The notes under the pieces: generated by a model | Told to the model about the DNA's origin: nothing | The model's database searches: none | The model's input: only the letters and a program-made list of their open reading frames with translations | DNA from: Xenoacremonium recifei | Lineage: Eukaryota; Ascomycota; Sordariomycetes; Hypocreales; Nectriaceae | Reading direction: 5' to 3' | NCBI GenBank assembly: GCA_012184525.1 | Contig: WOFQ01000028.1 | Span: 186,001-250,000 of the forward strand | DNA length: 64,000 bases | Translations under genes and position numbers: made by a program | Shown here: positions 52,382-62,621 of the stretch, piece by piece | Layout: every line of letters begins with the position of its first letter | Numbering within the stretch: position 1 is the first letter of the stretch

Positions 52382-54358
52382 TTAGCTCGAGTACATGGTG
52401 GAATAGAGGAGATATGGAGTCCACCTCGAGGCTTCTAGTTGATGCCGAGCTCAAGGTTGTTGTTTCAGGAGGTGTTTATGAAAGATGCGGAGGAAGAGCG
52501 TGTACCAACAGAAGAGTCTATTTTTTTTTCATAGCGATGAACAAAGTTCGAAGTACTTTCCCCACGTGTATAGGATCAGTGAAAACTTCTCAGGAGAATG
52601 CGAACATAGACTACCGCTGCTCACCGTCTGGACTTCTTCTCCTGTAATACGGTCTGTAGTAAAATGGCTGTGAAGTTAAATTAGTCGGCTGTACATAAAC
52701 ACGCAAACAAAGCAACCGTCGCATGAATTTTGAACCAATGACAAAATTTTTAGCCCTCGAAAAATGGTCCCCAAAATAGGACATGGCGAGAGAGTTGGTG
52801 GTCGAGAACAAAGTCTCCTGTGAAGTCAGCATGCAGGGTGAGCTGCTACCCAAACGTACCTCATCGCTTTCAACATGGCCCAAAGTGTCGAAACACCGCC
52901 TCAAACCAATTTCGCTATTCTGGTCGCAGGAAGGGGCTGAGAGGTTGCATCAAAGGAGTCAGCCCATATGCATTTTCCCCAATCCTTCGTGGGGTCTAGA
53001 AGGACGTGCTGCAATTTTTTTTCTCTGAGTTATTTTCAGACGAAAGTATTCAGCCTCAAAAAAACTGCCGCAAATTTGCTTGTAGTTGAGCCATAGAGTT
53101 ATGCGAGCGTCAAACACTTATCACTCAAGCCTGATACCTAGCAACGTATCGCACACTTTAGGCCCATGTTATGAGTCTAAAGCAATAATTTTCCCCATGC
53201 TAACCCTGAATGGAGCATTTATCCTACCACTGGTCTCGCTTCTTGGGCTTCATAGTGGTCGGGCGATGAAGTTGGGGGCCAAAAGTTGTGCGTGCTGTTC
53301 TCACATTGGCAGCAATGAACGGACTTAATGCGCCATGATGCTCTGAGTCTCCGGTTTTCGGGTCAGAGAGGCTCAGACAAAAGTCGATCTCATCTAACGT
53401 TCCTCTTTACTACAGCATCAAGTGATCTCTTAGCATTCAAAGGCTCCAGGTCCGGAATTTGCAACCCAAAGGAGCCACGATCCTTGATTTCAGCCTCAAC
53501 CCGACCCAGAATTTAAACCCGCTCGGCTCCGTTCTGCGCCGTCTTACTGTGGAGTGAACCAGCGAACACCTAGACCTCGCAATTGGTAGATTTACGAGAT
53601 AGGGGTAGGTGTTAGCAACTCCAGATCAGATCAGCCAGGTGTCTGATTCTTAATTTGGCACATGATGCAGGAGACCAGGGGCATCAGAGCAATCAGGCAG
53701 ACTCCGCATTAGCCCGGCCGCACGAGACCTTTTGCCCTCACGGCGACGAGGGCAATTTGCTGTACTCTCATCTATCGGACGGTCATTGTTCTTTGCCATC
53801 TATGATCAGGCTTTCGCCAAACCCTTAGTATAACTTCAAAGAGTTGCAGTAAAGTATCTGGTATTGACTCGTGTTCTCCTTTCGGATTTTCTGCCTTACC
53901 AATATGGGAGGATTTATTGCACCGCGTAATTCCCTCTACAAGTTTTGGCCCCCAATGTGCCTTCGAACCGGGGTTGCTGCTTCATTGGGAAACTCGTGAG
54001 TCAAAGAACCTTTGGTAGGGCCAACCGCTACCCTCAGCTGATTGGCTTCCCCAGCCATGGAATTTTTTAGCATCAGTGTGTCAGCCCTGTCGGAAATGAG
54101 CTTCTGCAAGGCCAACGTGGAGTAAGTCTCGACCGTTCACTTTGGGGGCTACGTTTGATGCTCAGGTCTAGAGTAGTCTCTATAGCCTGGAAATTTTTCA
54201 TGGCCAACCCTGCGACTGAAAGGTCTTGGCATGGGTCGCTCTCTGTATAAATATCTGCTTGTCTTTGAAAATTTCAAGAGTGTTTCCATAACCAACTACT
54301 CTATTCGTTCTTTGACTTGATCGTGTTCCTCTTATTCGGAACGCCTCGCTCGTTCAGC
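52382..54358. other. Long gene-free stretch (2 kb)
   Basis: No credible gene on either strand. Open frames at 52414-53516 are short and lack codon structure. Low-complexity T-runs occur at 52511-52529 and 53009-53029. The last 100 bp contain TATAAATA at 54246-54253, a likely TATA element for the wall-protein gene. Confidence 0.45.
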
Positions 54359-56190
54359 ATGCGTTTTTCACTTCTCTCCATGGCCCAGGTCACCCTGGCT
54401 GCTTCAGTTTTGAGCCACTCACCCAGATCTTCTCCCGTTATGCGTAGAGATGCCGACCCTATTGACTTCAACTGGTCCAAGGTCGGAGTTGTTTTTGATG
54501 AGTAAGAAGTGACCTGAAAAATCAGATCGAATGATATTGATGCAATTGAATAGGCCACTGCAGGGAGGAGACATCAGCGGTGAACTCGGAGTATCCTGCA
54601 TCGAGTGTCAGGCCAATGCTGTAATCACTCCCGACTGGGACTTAGACTTTATCATCGAAGATTCAACCGTTTCACTCACTTTCAGCGATACATCTGCATA
54701 CTTCGACTTCGATATCACCGCCAGTGGCGATGGGACGTACACCTACAACATTTTCACCTCTGAAACTCCTCTGGGAATCGCCGTCAGTATAACGTTAGAA
54801 ATCCTCTTCAACAACTAACATTGTTTAGATTGGGGACGATAGTATTGGTCTTGTCTTCTACATCGATCTGGTCTTTCATCTCTCTGCCGATGTTGACGTG
54901 ACTGGCGGTTTCAAGTTTTCCATTGCGGATGGCGCTACTATCGAGTTTGACCTGAACGGGAATATCAAGAGTCAAGTCTTGTAAGTCATACCCAAATATC
55001 TCTCTTCGCTGCTAACAAGCCCAAGCGATGGCATCACGACCCAGACAATTCCCTGGCAGATCCAATCCGGATCCGCGACGCTGACCGTTGACCTTCAGCT
55101 GAGGGCCGAGCTCGGTGGGAGCTTCGGGATTGCTGGCTTCGGAGCTGATGCTGAGGCTGGGCTATACCTGAACCTGATGGAAATTGTCGCCACTCTCGAT
55201 TCGACCGATACCTGCGCTCTAGAGACGACCGAGTTCTGGGACATCAATGCGGCCGCCTACGTCGACCTGGATGCTGTTGTGGATTCTTCCACTATCGGCT
55301 TTACCCCTACATATTCCACCACCTTTTACACCGGTTCGACTTGGTCTTCCTGCTGGGAGACTGTCGAGACAACAGCTCCTATCACGACAGACGTGGCTGA
55401 TCCTACTTCGACTGAAGTCTTCGTTACGCCTACTGAGACGGCAAGCTTTTTCACAACGCCAGAGGCTGTTGAAACTGCAACAGATACTCCCATCTTCATT
55501 TCGACACCGGAGCCTGTGGTAACCGCCACGGATACGCCTATTTTCACTTCAGTTTCAGAGACTGCCGAAGAGATCAGCACATTCGAGACTGCTGTCCAGA
55601 CCACCTTTAGCAGCGCGACTCGCGTCAAGCCTACGATGACTAACTTTGCAAACTCGACCATCACTTCCGCCCCCGTCATGCACACATCGACCGTTTTCAC
55701 CACGACCGTATACACTATCACCAGCTGCGCCGCCAGCGTCATCAACTGCCCAGCCGACTGGCAGAAGGAGTATATTATCACGAAGACTGTCGATCTGTAT
55801 ACCACAGTGTGCCCTGTTGGCGAGGAACAGACTACCCCAGCCCCTATCACCAAGCCTCATCGAACTATTGATATCACCGGCGGTGTCATGCTTCAGGCTT
55901 GCCCGACCCCAATCATTGGCACGTTCTCTGCTCCGCCAGAGTCCGAGAAGCCGGTTGAGCATGTCCAGACGATCCATATGACACAGCATGGCCCTACACA
56001 AACTACTGCAGTTGTCACTGAAACCGAGACCAGCACCACGGTTGCTGTCTTTACTCCAGAAGTGACTACCAGCGCAGAGTCCGTCCCAACGACGTCTGCA
56101 GTTGTTACTGCTGGTGCTTCGGGCCAAGAGGTTCGTGGAATCTTCATTGGATTCTTCGCGCTGGCGGTGGTGTTCTTCCAGGCGATCTAA
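54359..56190 (+). CDS. Secreted, probably GPI-anchored cell wall protein
   Basis: Four exons (54359-54501, 54554-54782, 54829-54980 and 55026-56190; introns 45-52 bp), 562 residues. The N-terminus MRFSLLSMAQVTLAASVLS is a plausible signal peptide, and MRRDADP nearby may be a dibasic processing site. Residues ~40-270 form a beta-rich, Gly/Asp-rich domain of unknown family, including a CIEC pair. After that come ~250 residues of Thr/Ser/Pro/Glu-rich sequence with imperfect repeats (TATDTPIF occurs twice). A TVYTITSCAASVINCPADW...DLYTTVCPV block is common in fungal wall adhesins. The last ~17 residues (IFIGFFALAVVFFQAI) are hydrophobic after small residues (TAGASG), as in GPI signals. It probably sits at the cell surface, heavily O-glycosylated. 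Confidence 0.8.
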
Positions 56191-56883
56191 GGATTGCGAG
56201 CTCAGCAGAGGCTTCGTCCATTCGGGCTAAGGGGTGGATTTTGCGTCAATGGAAGTTGGGCTAACAGTTTCCTTGCCCATAGAGAGAATAGATTCCAATG
56301 GCATTTTACCATCGCATCAATGACTAGGTCTATGAAATGCGTGATAAATTATGACTGACAAATTGCCCATTGATATCGGGAGGGAAACTATTTAGTGATG
56401 GTGCACTGAAAGAGCCCCAAAAGCAGGACCTAGCACCAAGCATAAGGGCTGCAAGCTCATATTAAACGAAGCAGTCAATGTCGGCAATGCGAACTTAAAA
56501 AAAATATTTACCTTGCTAGATTATGCCACCCTTTCATCCTCCAGTTGCTTCCCATAATGTACCAGTCTGTGTTATCTAGGCAGCTCGTACTTCACGTCAT
56601 CATCCTTCTGTACTGGAGCCCCTAATCTCCCGCTGGAAACAGGCTCTTCAGTGGATTTAAGAGGAGGAATGTGGCTAGTGTGGCGCAGGCGGCTGGAATA
56701 AAACTTTTCCCCAGCGCGCTGATGAGGCTAGCATTATTTTCTCATCCAACAACCCATTGTTCCCTTTCGTCACTCCTTCTATGTTCTAATTTTCACTTCG
56801 TTTGTGTATTTTTCAACGGTTTTAAGGCCGGAAAGTCATTTTCTTCTCAATTGGTCTTCAATGTAACCTTGCCGGCCCCCAAG
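56191..56883. other. Intergenic; promoter of the BCS1-like gene
   Basis: The frame of the downstream gene is open back to 56671 but only through non-ATG codons and low-complexity sequence, so I treat it as leader. Nothing else is seen. Confidence 0.4.
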
Positions 56884-58335
56884 ATGGCGTATCTTCATGC
56901 TGGCGGCAGCCACATCATTGACCCCTGGTCAACCGGTATCGGCGTCATGAGAGACGTGTTTCGCCGATGGGCTGACCTCGACATCACACACGCCGGGTCA
57001 CTGATTGCCATTGCCGGGACTGCTCCAGTGGCTTGGAGATTTCTGCAACGGACCTGGCGGGAGGTCTACGGCTGGGCCCGACAATGTCTCCTGGCCTCGG
57101 TCACGATACCCGGAGGAGACCCTCTCAACCGGAGCGTGGTTAAATGGATCCTCGCCAATCGATTGCGGCATCACCGGTCTTTCACGGGCCGCACTGAGAT
57201 TGGACGGACTGGGGATCGTGCCGCTGCGCTGAAAAAGACGCGGCATGCAATCCAGTACTCTCCTCACTGGGACACAAGGTGGTTCTTCTACGGCGGCAGT
57301 CTTATTATCGCGTCCCGCGCTGTGGACAACTTTAGTACCTCACTATCGGATCCGAGCTACGACGGTATCGGCGGTGAAGAGCTCACTCTCAGTTGTTTCG
57401 GCTGGTCCGTGGAACCGGTGAAGAGGTTCATTGAGACGTGTCGCGAATATGCCGATCGACAAACTCAGTTTTTTGTGATCATATACTCGAGGGGTCGGTA
57501 TGGCCTGGCGTGGAAGCCCAAAGCCCGGAGACCAATCCGACACCTCGATACAGTGCACTTCGACAACGAGCTGAAGGACGACCTGCTTTGTGACATCCGA
57601 AATTATCTCGATGCGAAGACCCAGATGCGGTATCAGAGCCGGAGTATGCCGTATCGCAGAGGGTATCTTTTCTACGGTCCTCCAGGCACTGGCAAGTCGT
57701 CGCTCTCAGTCGCCATTGCTGGTGAATTTGGGCTTGATCTTTACGAAGTGAAGATTCCCAGCGTGGCCACGGACGCAGACTTGGAACAGATGTTTCAAGA
57801 AATTCCCCCTCGGTGCGTTGTGTTGCTCGAGGACATCGACGCCGTATGGGTCGAGCGCTCAGGCTCCGAGAAGAGCGGGAATGAGGGGACCAATGCGCCG
57901 AACTGCACCCTTTCTGGACTGCTCAACGTCTTAGATGGCGTTGGCTCTCAAGAGGGCCGCATTGTAATAATGACGACGAACCGGCCGGAGCATCTCGACA
58001 GCGCCCTGGTGCGACCTGGACGCGTGGATATGAAGGTCTTCTTGGGCAACATTAGTAGGAAGTCTGCCGAGGAAATGTTCATCCGCATGTTTTCTCCTGA
58101 ACTTGGATGTACATCGCATCTCAACATGGAAGAGATTCGTGGATTAGCCGTTCAATTCGGCAGCAAGATCCCGGATGACACATTTACTCCCTCCGTCCTC
58201 CAGGGGTATTTCCAACTACATCTCGAGAGCCCGTACGAAGCTGTCTCGGGAATTGAGTCATGGGTAAAAAAGGAGCTCATCGGAATGGACAAAGACTTTG
58301 AACTGATAATGAGGGAGGCAAAGACCGACATGTAG
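56884..58335 (+). CDS. BCS1-like AAA ATPase
   Basis: Single exon, 483 residues from the ATG at 56884. A hydrophobic segment (GSLIAIAGTAPVAWRFL, about residues 40-56) precedes a BCS1 N-terminal region (~60-230). The AAA domain follows, with Walker A FYGPPGTGKSS, Walker B CVVLLEDIDAVW, sensor 1 IVIMTTNRPEHLD and the arginine-finger region ALVRPGRVDMKV. Yeast Bcs1 translocates the folded Rieske protein across the inner mitochondrial membrane. Filamentous fungi carry many BCS1-like paralogues of unknown role, and this intronless copy with diverged flanks is more likely one of those than the housekeeping gene. Confidence 0.87.
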   Translation: MAYLHAGGSHIIDPWSTGIGVMRDVFRRWADLDITHAGSLIAIAGTAPVAWRFLQRTWREVYGWARQCLLASVTIPGGDPLNRSVVKWILANRLRHHRSFTGRTEIGRTGDRAAALKKTRHAIQYSPHWDTRWFFYGGSLIIASRAVDNFSTSLSDPSYDGIGGEELTLSCFGWSVEPVKRFIETCREYADRQTQFFVIIYSRGRYGLAWKPKARRPIRHLDTVHFDNELKDDLLCDIRNYLDAKTQMRYQSRSMPYRRGYLFYGPPGTGKSSLSVAIAGEFGLDLYEVKIPSVATDADLEQMFQEIPPRCVVLLEDIDAVWVERSGSEKSGNEGTNAPNCTLSGLLNVLDGVGSQEGRIVIMTTNRPEHLDSALVRPGRVDMKVFLGNISRKSAEEMFIRMFSPELGCTSHLNMEEIRGLAVQFGSKIPDDTFTPSVLQGYFQLHLESPYEAVSGIESWVKKELIGMDKDFELIMREAKTDM

Positions 58336-58758
58336 GATAGGACTGGTTGTATAAATATCGTAGACTAGAGCATGCTTTTGGAGTTCCGGCCTGGGTAGAA
58401 CTCAGTGGGCTTCTAATTGGCTATGAAGCGCTGACTCGTTCAGTTATAATATATCTAATACTCAGCAGAAGAGTGAAGTTTACTTGCTTTACAAGCTGTC
58501 TGTGTCTTGTTTGCTTCATTCATTGTGAGAATGGCGGGGATTGGACCATTAAGCGTTCGCTACAGCGGCGAACGCCACTGTTGCTTTATTGCATATGGGA
58601 GCGTCGCTGGGCCGCCACCGTAGAATCACAGCGGCAATGCCCGGCCCAACATCAATGATGATAGCCGAAATCCTCGTGAGGGGTCGGCAGCTACATTGAC
58701 GGCCAAGACATCCATCGCGTACAGAGCTCATCAATCTCTTCAGCCGACGTGATCAACC
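58336..58758. other. Intergenic
   Basis: Spacer of 423 bp between two plus-strand genes. I see no feature. Confidence 0.35.
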
Positions 58759-59712
58759 ATGCCTCTTCCTAAGCTTCCTCCGCGGGTAGCGTACATTCAG
58801 CTCAATAATCCCGCCCGTCGCAATGCCCTCAGCCTCTCAGTTCTGCAAGACCTCAAATCCCAGATGACCAAGGCTCTAACTTCGCCAGTGACCGGGAGAC
58901 TCCGGCTTCTCCCTGATTTCAATCCTGACATCCTGTCGAATTTGGAAAATGCCATTCAGCAAGGCAAAGAATGCAGCAGCGATTTCGACCAGTACGGCTG
59001 GCTTGTCAATGCTTCCCAGTGGTCAAAGGAGCGTTCTGGCCTGCCTGATGTCTTGGTCCTTCGAAGCGAAGGTCCCGTTTTCTCATCTGGCCACGATCTC
59101 AAAGAACTGACTCAACTCAGCCATCCAGAGGTCAAAGAACTGTTCGCACTCTGCGCCGAAGTTATGACACTCATGAGACGGAGCCCCGTACTAGTCGTTT
59201 GTCCGATCCAAGGCCTTGCCACAGCGGCAGGCTTTCAGCTCGCCATGGCGACAGACTTCCCGATTGCTCTCGCGGATACCAAAGTATGCTTGCCAGGAGC
59301 CAAAATTGGGTTGCCTTGCACAAGTCCATCCACAGCCGTCTCCAGACGTTTGCCACCTAGCATGACGTACCGAATGCTGGCAACGGCACAACCTTTCAGG
59401 GCCGATGAAATGCCAGGAGCAATTGATGTTGTACAAGTACAAGACAAACAGCCGGAACAGGCTTTTGCAGCCTTTGAGGCTCGGGTTGCAACAGTTGTTG
59501 ATCAGCTGGCGAGCATGTCTGCGCAACAGCAGGCTGTGGGCAAGTGGGCATACTGGACACAGCTGGGGATCAAGTCCAACGGGGATGGGTTCGAATCTGC
59601 ATCTCAATGGGCTGGGAGGGTAATGGCGTTGCATGCGAGAAGCGAAGATGCCAAAGAGGGGATCAATGCCTTCTTCCAGAAGAGGAGTCCAGCATGGGTG
59701 AGCAAGATCTAG
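58759..59712 (+). CDS. Enoyl-CoA hydratase/isomerase family protein (ECHDC3-like)
   Basis: Single exon, 317 residues. Crotonase-fold marks are VLRSEGPVFSSGHDLKEL and CPIQGLATAAGFQLAMATD, which form the oxyanion hole. SGHDLKEL and QGLATAAG are close to the ECHDC3 subgroup. The catalytic Glu pair of true enoyl-CoA hydratases is not obvious. An insert of about 40 residues (TGRLRLLPDFNPDILSN onward) lies before the FSSGHDL motif, in a place usually shorter. There is no N-terminal presequence. The C-terminus ends SKI, a weak match to the peroxisomal PTS1 (SKL). Activity is unknown. Confidence 0.8.
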   Translation: MPLPKLPPRVAYIQLNNPARRNALSLSVLQDLKSQMTKALTSPVTGRLRLLPDFNPDILSNLENAIQQGKECSSDFDQYGWLVNASQWSKERSGLPDVLVLRSEGPVFSSGHDLKELTQLSHPEVKELFALCAEVMTLMRRSPVLVVCPIQGLATAAGFQLAMATDFPIALADTKVCLPGAKIGLPCTSPSTAVSRRLPPSMTYRMLATAQPFRADEMPGAIDVVQVQDKQPEQAFAAFEARVATVVDQLASMSAQQQAVGKWAYWTQLGIKSNGDGFESASQWAGRVMALHARSEDAKEGINAFFQKRSPAWVSKI

Positions 59713-59906
59713 GGAAGACGAGCCGGCTCTCTATTCCTACTTGTCTAGACGCAGATTTGCTTGACAATGTAATGTCCCGAGTAGTCTTCAGAAAGGGTTC
59801 ACAAACGCGATGCGATTAAAACAGTTCCTTCGCTTGTGATTATTTTAACTAATATACAGCATAATTATGTTCCCTTCCATGTACAAATAAATAGTTCTCG
59901 TGACAA

Positions 59907-62621
59907 TTAGTCAAGCCAGAAAGAAACGGCAAATACACCACACGTGTAAATCGTCAGTAAAGTATACTGAACCTCATGGATCCATGTCCTCCAGGTAATG
60001 CCGATCGTCCTAGCCTCCTCTTTCGGATAGGCGACACCCGTCTCTGGGTCCCGGACCAAGAGGTCCTCTCGCTTAGGACAGCTGGGTGGGAAAATCGAGT
60101 ACCCGATCGGGATCCAACAGGACAGGATGCAGCTCAGCCAGATGATCGGAGGCCATCCTGCATGCGTGAGTAGAGCAACAAGAAGGTCGACGGTGGTATG
60201 GGTTCTTGTAAAGTTCCAATACGTGGCCAGAATAACCGCTGCAATGACAAACATTATGTAGATCAGGTGAATGTAACACTGGCAGTCCCAAAGAGTGACC
60301 TTGAGTCTTCTCCACAAGGGGGCACGATTCTCAGGATCGCGCTCGTCCAACTCGGCCTTCTGGGAGCCGGATGAGGTAAAGACAGCCACTTTGCCGCCCA
60401 TCCACGAAGGGAGAACGAATGTGCGAACGATCGAAATAGATTGGACTGAAGAAAAAAGTCAGTATCAACCGTCTGAATAAGGAAGTGATGTAACATACAG
60501 ATAGCCATCCACATCACAGCTCGCGCCTCGCGCTGGCCGTTGAGGTAGCCGCTGGGCAAGTAGGTGATCCATTCGTTGATTCTGTTAAGTATATGCGAGG
60601 CAAACCAGGCCCGAATCAGCCACTTAAGCTGGCCATAGGTACTGAACGGAACCAAGTTTCCGCCCGACACCAGGACAACAGGAGAGGTGAACATAGAGAC
60701 GATCAGGGCAACCGTGAAGAGAGACGAGACGGTGTAGACGAAACCACATAGACGCTGCGAGAAAGTCATGCGCTTGACCAAGTCACCATAAAGACAGAAT
60801 CTGAGCTTGATGGAGGTCTGGACAGTGCCAATTGTCTGCATGGTGTTAGAAAGCTTCTTGCTGAATGTAGGGACGTACTCACCCATCTCGTTCTCTGTTT
60901 CAAATGACTGGTCAGGGAGTCAGGGACAGTTCCATATTGAAGAGGCTCATGAACGAAGGCAGTACTCCATCCCGTCCCCAGGAGCATACTAGATGTGCAC
61001 ACGTCCTCAGCCAAGGATCCCGTGGGAAAGTGGCCAATTGAATCCAAGGCAGCGCGTCGCATGACATATCCAGATCCTGTGCACCAAGCAACGCCTAAGG
61101 AGTCTTTCATAGGTTCAGACACATGGACGAAGAGCTCAAGGCTTTGACACAACGGATCATCATCCGGGACATTGTAGAAGAGCTATGGTTGATTAGTCGG
61201 ATCCATGATTGTACAGGGATTTGTGCTTACCTGGGGAGGGCAGGTCATAGAGCAGTTGGAATCCTGGATCATGTGAGGAATGAGCGCTCGCAGCCAGTCC
61301 TTTTCCGGGATCATGTCCGCATCTAAGGCCGCAAAGAAGTTGGCAGCTCCTCCAGGGAGTCTCTGAGTCTCCTCGATAGCATAGTTGAGGTTACCGGCCT
61401 TGAAGTGATGAGGGACGCCAGGGATCTTGGGACGAGAGCGATAGTATAGATTGTCGAAGAGTTCAAGAGCCGCTTGTTCTGTCTTCTCCTTGAGACCAGC
61501 CGATCGGCCATCATCACAGATAATGACTCGGAACCGGGATGGAGGGTAGTCGATGTTGCAAGCAGCCTTGGCCGTGTCCAGAACAAGGTCGTCTTCCTCA
61601 CCACAGCAGGTGATGATGACGTCCACGGAGGGAACGTTCTCGCCGAGGATGCGTAGCTTGGGACGACCTCGCGTACCCAAAGCATGGAGGCCCCAGAGGC
61701 GGTGCAGCAGCATAGGAATGAGCACACAGATCTCGACAACGATGAAGCACCAGGCCATCCAGTATGTCTCATGGGCCTGGTTCTGCGCATCAATGGTGTA
61801 CTGGATACGCAGGACGAAGTAGTAGAAGTACATGGCAATGGTGGCCACGACCAGAGGCCCGCTGGACCGGTAGGCCAGGCGCTTCCACTGAGGCATGAAC
61901 TCAATGTCGTCGTGCTTAGCAAGACGAGTGATGGTGTAGTCATCCTCTTTCTCGCTCATGCCAGGTCGAACATAGGACTTCTTGCGATCAAACACTGGGA
62001 TGGGTGAGGGTGCTGGCCCGGCCGTAGAGTATCGGCGGGCATTGAATGATCCCCATGTGGCGTAGCCAGCAGAGCTGACTCGACGAGTTTCATTCACTTG
62101 CATTCCCAGTGGGTTGTCTCTAGTGTTGAGGGGATCCATCGCATGAATTGTGCTGACGACGGCAGCGGAAGCGCGGCGACCGAAAGCTGCCACGGCCTGG
62201 GAACCACGGCGGGCTCTGCCAGACGATCTTCTGCGTTCAGCGTCATCCGTATTGATAGTCCACCCAATGTGTTTGGTGTTGTTTGTCGAACCATCAGAGC
62301 TCTCGGCTTTCTCAGGGTCGTCTTGGGCCCATTGTGGTTGTGAGAACGTCTTGTAGGGTTCGTCAGTGTTGTTTCAAGGCAGTGTCCAACAAAGCGTAGA
62401 GAACTTACGATAGTCCGAGGCGGCATTCGTGGTGATGGGGGAACCTGTTCTTCTTCTTCCTCCTGAATGGACTCGATGTTCGACTGGTTCCTGGCCCTGC
62501 TGGCCGGTCCCTCCTCGTCTTCAATGGTGTCGAGATGGTGAGGGCCTTCATGTCTGGCCAAGTTTGGAGATGCCGTAGACGGCCTCCTTCGCTCTTGCTC
62601 GTCGTTTCTTTGGGGCGACAT
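59907..62621 (-). CDS. Membrane glycosyltransferase family 2, cellulose-synthase-like
   Basis: Five exons (62621-62409, 62349-61231, 61182-60883, 60835-60499 and 60445-59907; introns 47-59 bp), 835 residues. A soluble, acidic N-terminus (~1-185, with EEEEEQVPP) is followed by two TM segments. The GT2 domain then shows VDVIITCCGEED, ICDDGRS, FFAALDADMIPE (DxD-type), CTGSGYVMRRAAL, TGSLAEDVCTS (catalytic base region) and KQRTRW (QxxRW). At least five TM helices follow to the C-terminus. The D, DxD, ED, QxxRW pattern marks processive synthases. Fungal members include the mixed-linkage glucan synthase Tft1 of Aspergillus fumigatus, so a wall beta-glucan is a reasonable product, but chitin or hyaluronan-like products are not excluded. 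Confidence 0.88.

Noticed and set aside
52414..53516. Short frames in the 2-kb gap before the wall protein
   Set aside because: They contain homopolymer runs and no codon structure; no transposon protein recognised.
53930..54010. TTCGAAC-containing segment resembling a tRNA T-loop
   Set aside because: No matching acceptor, D-arm or anticodon stem could be paired around it.
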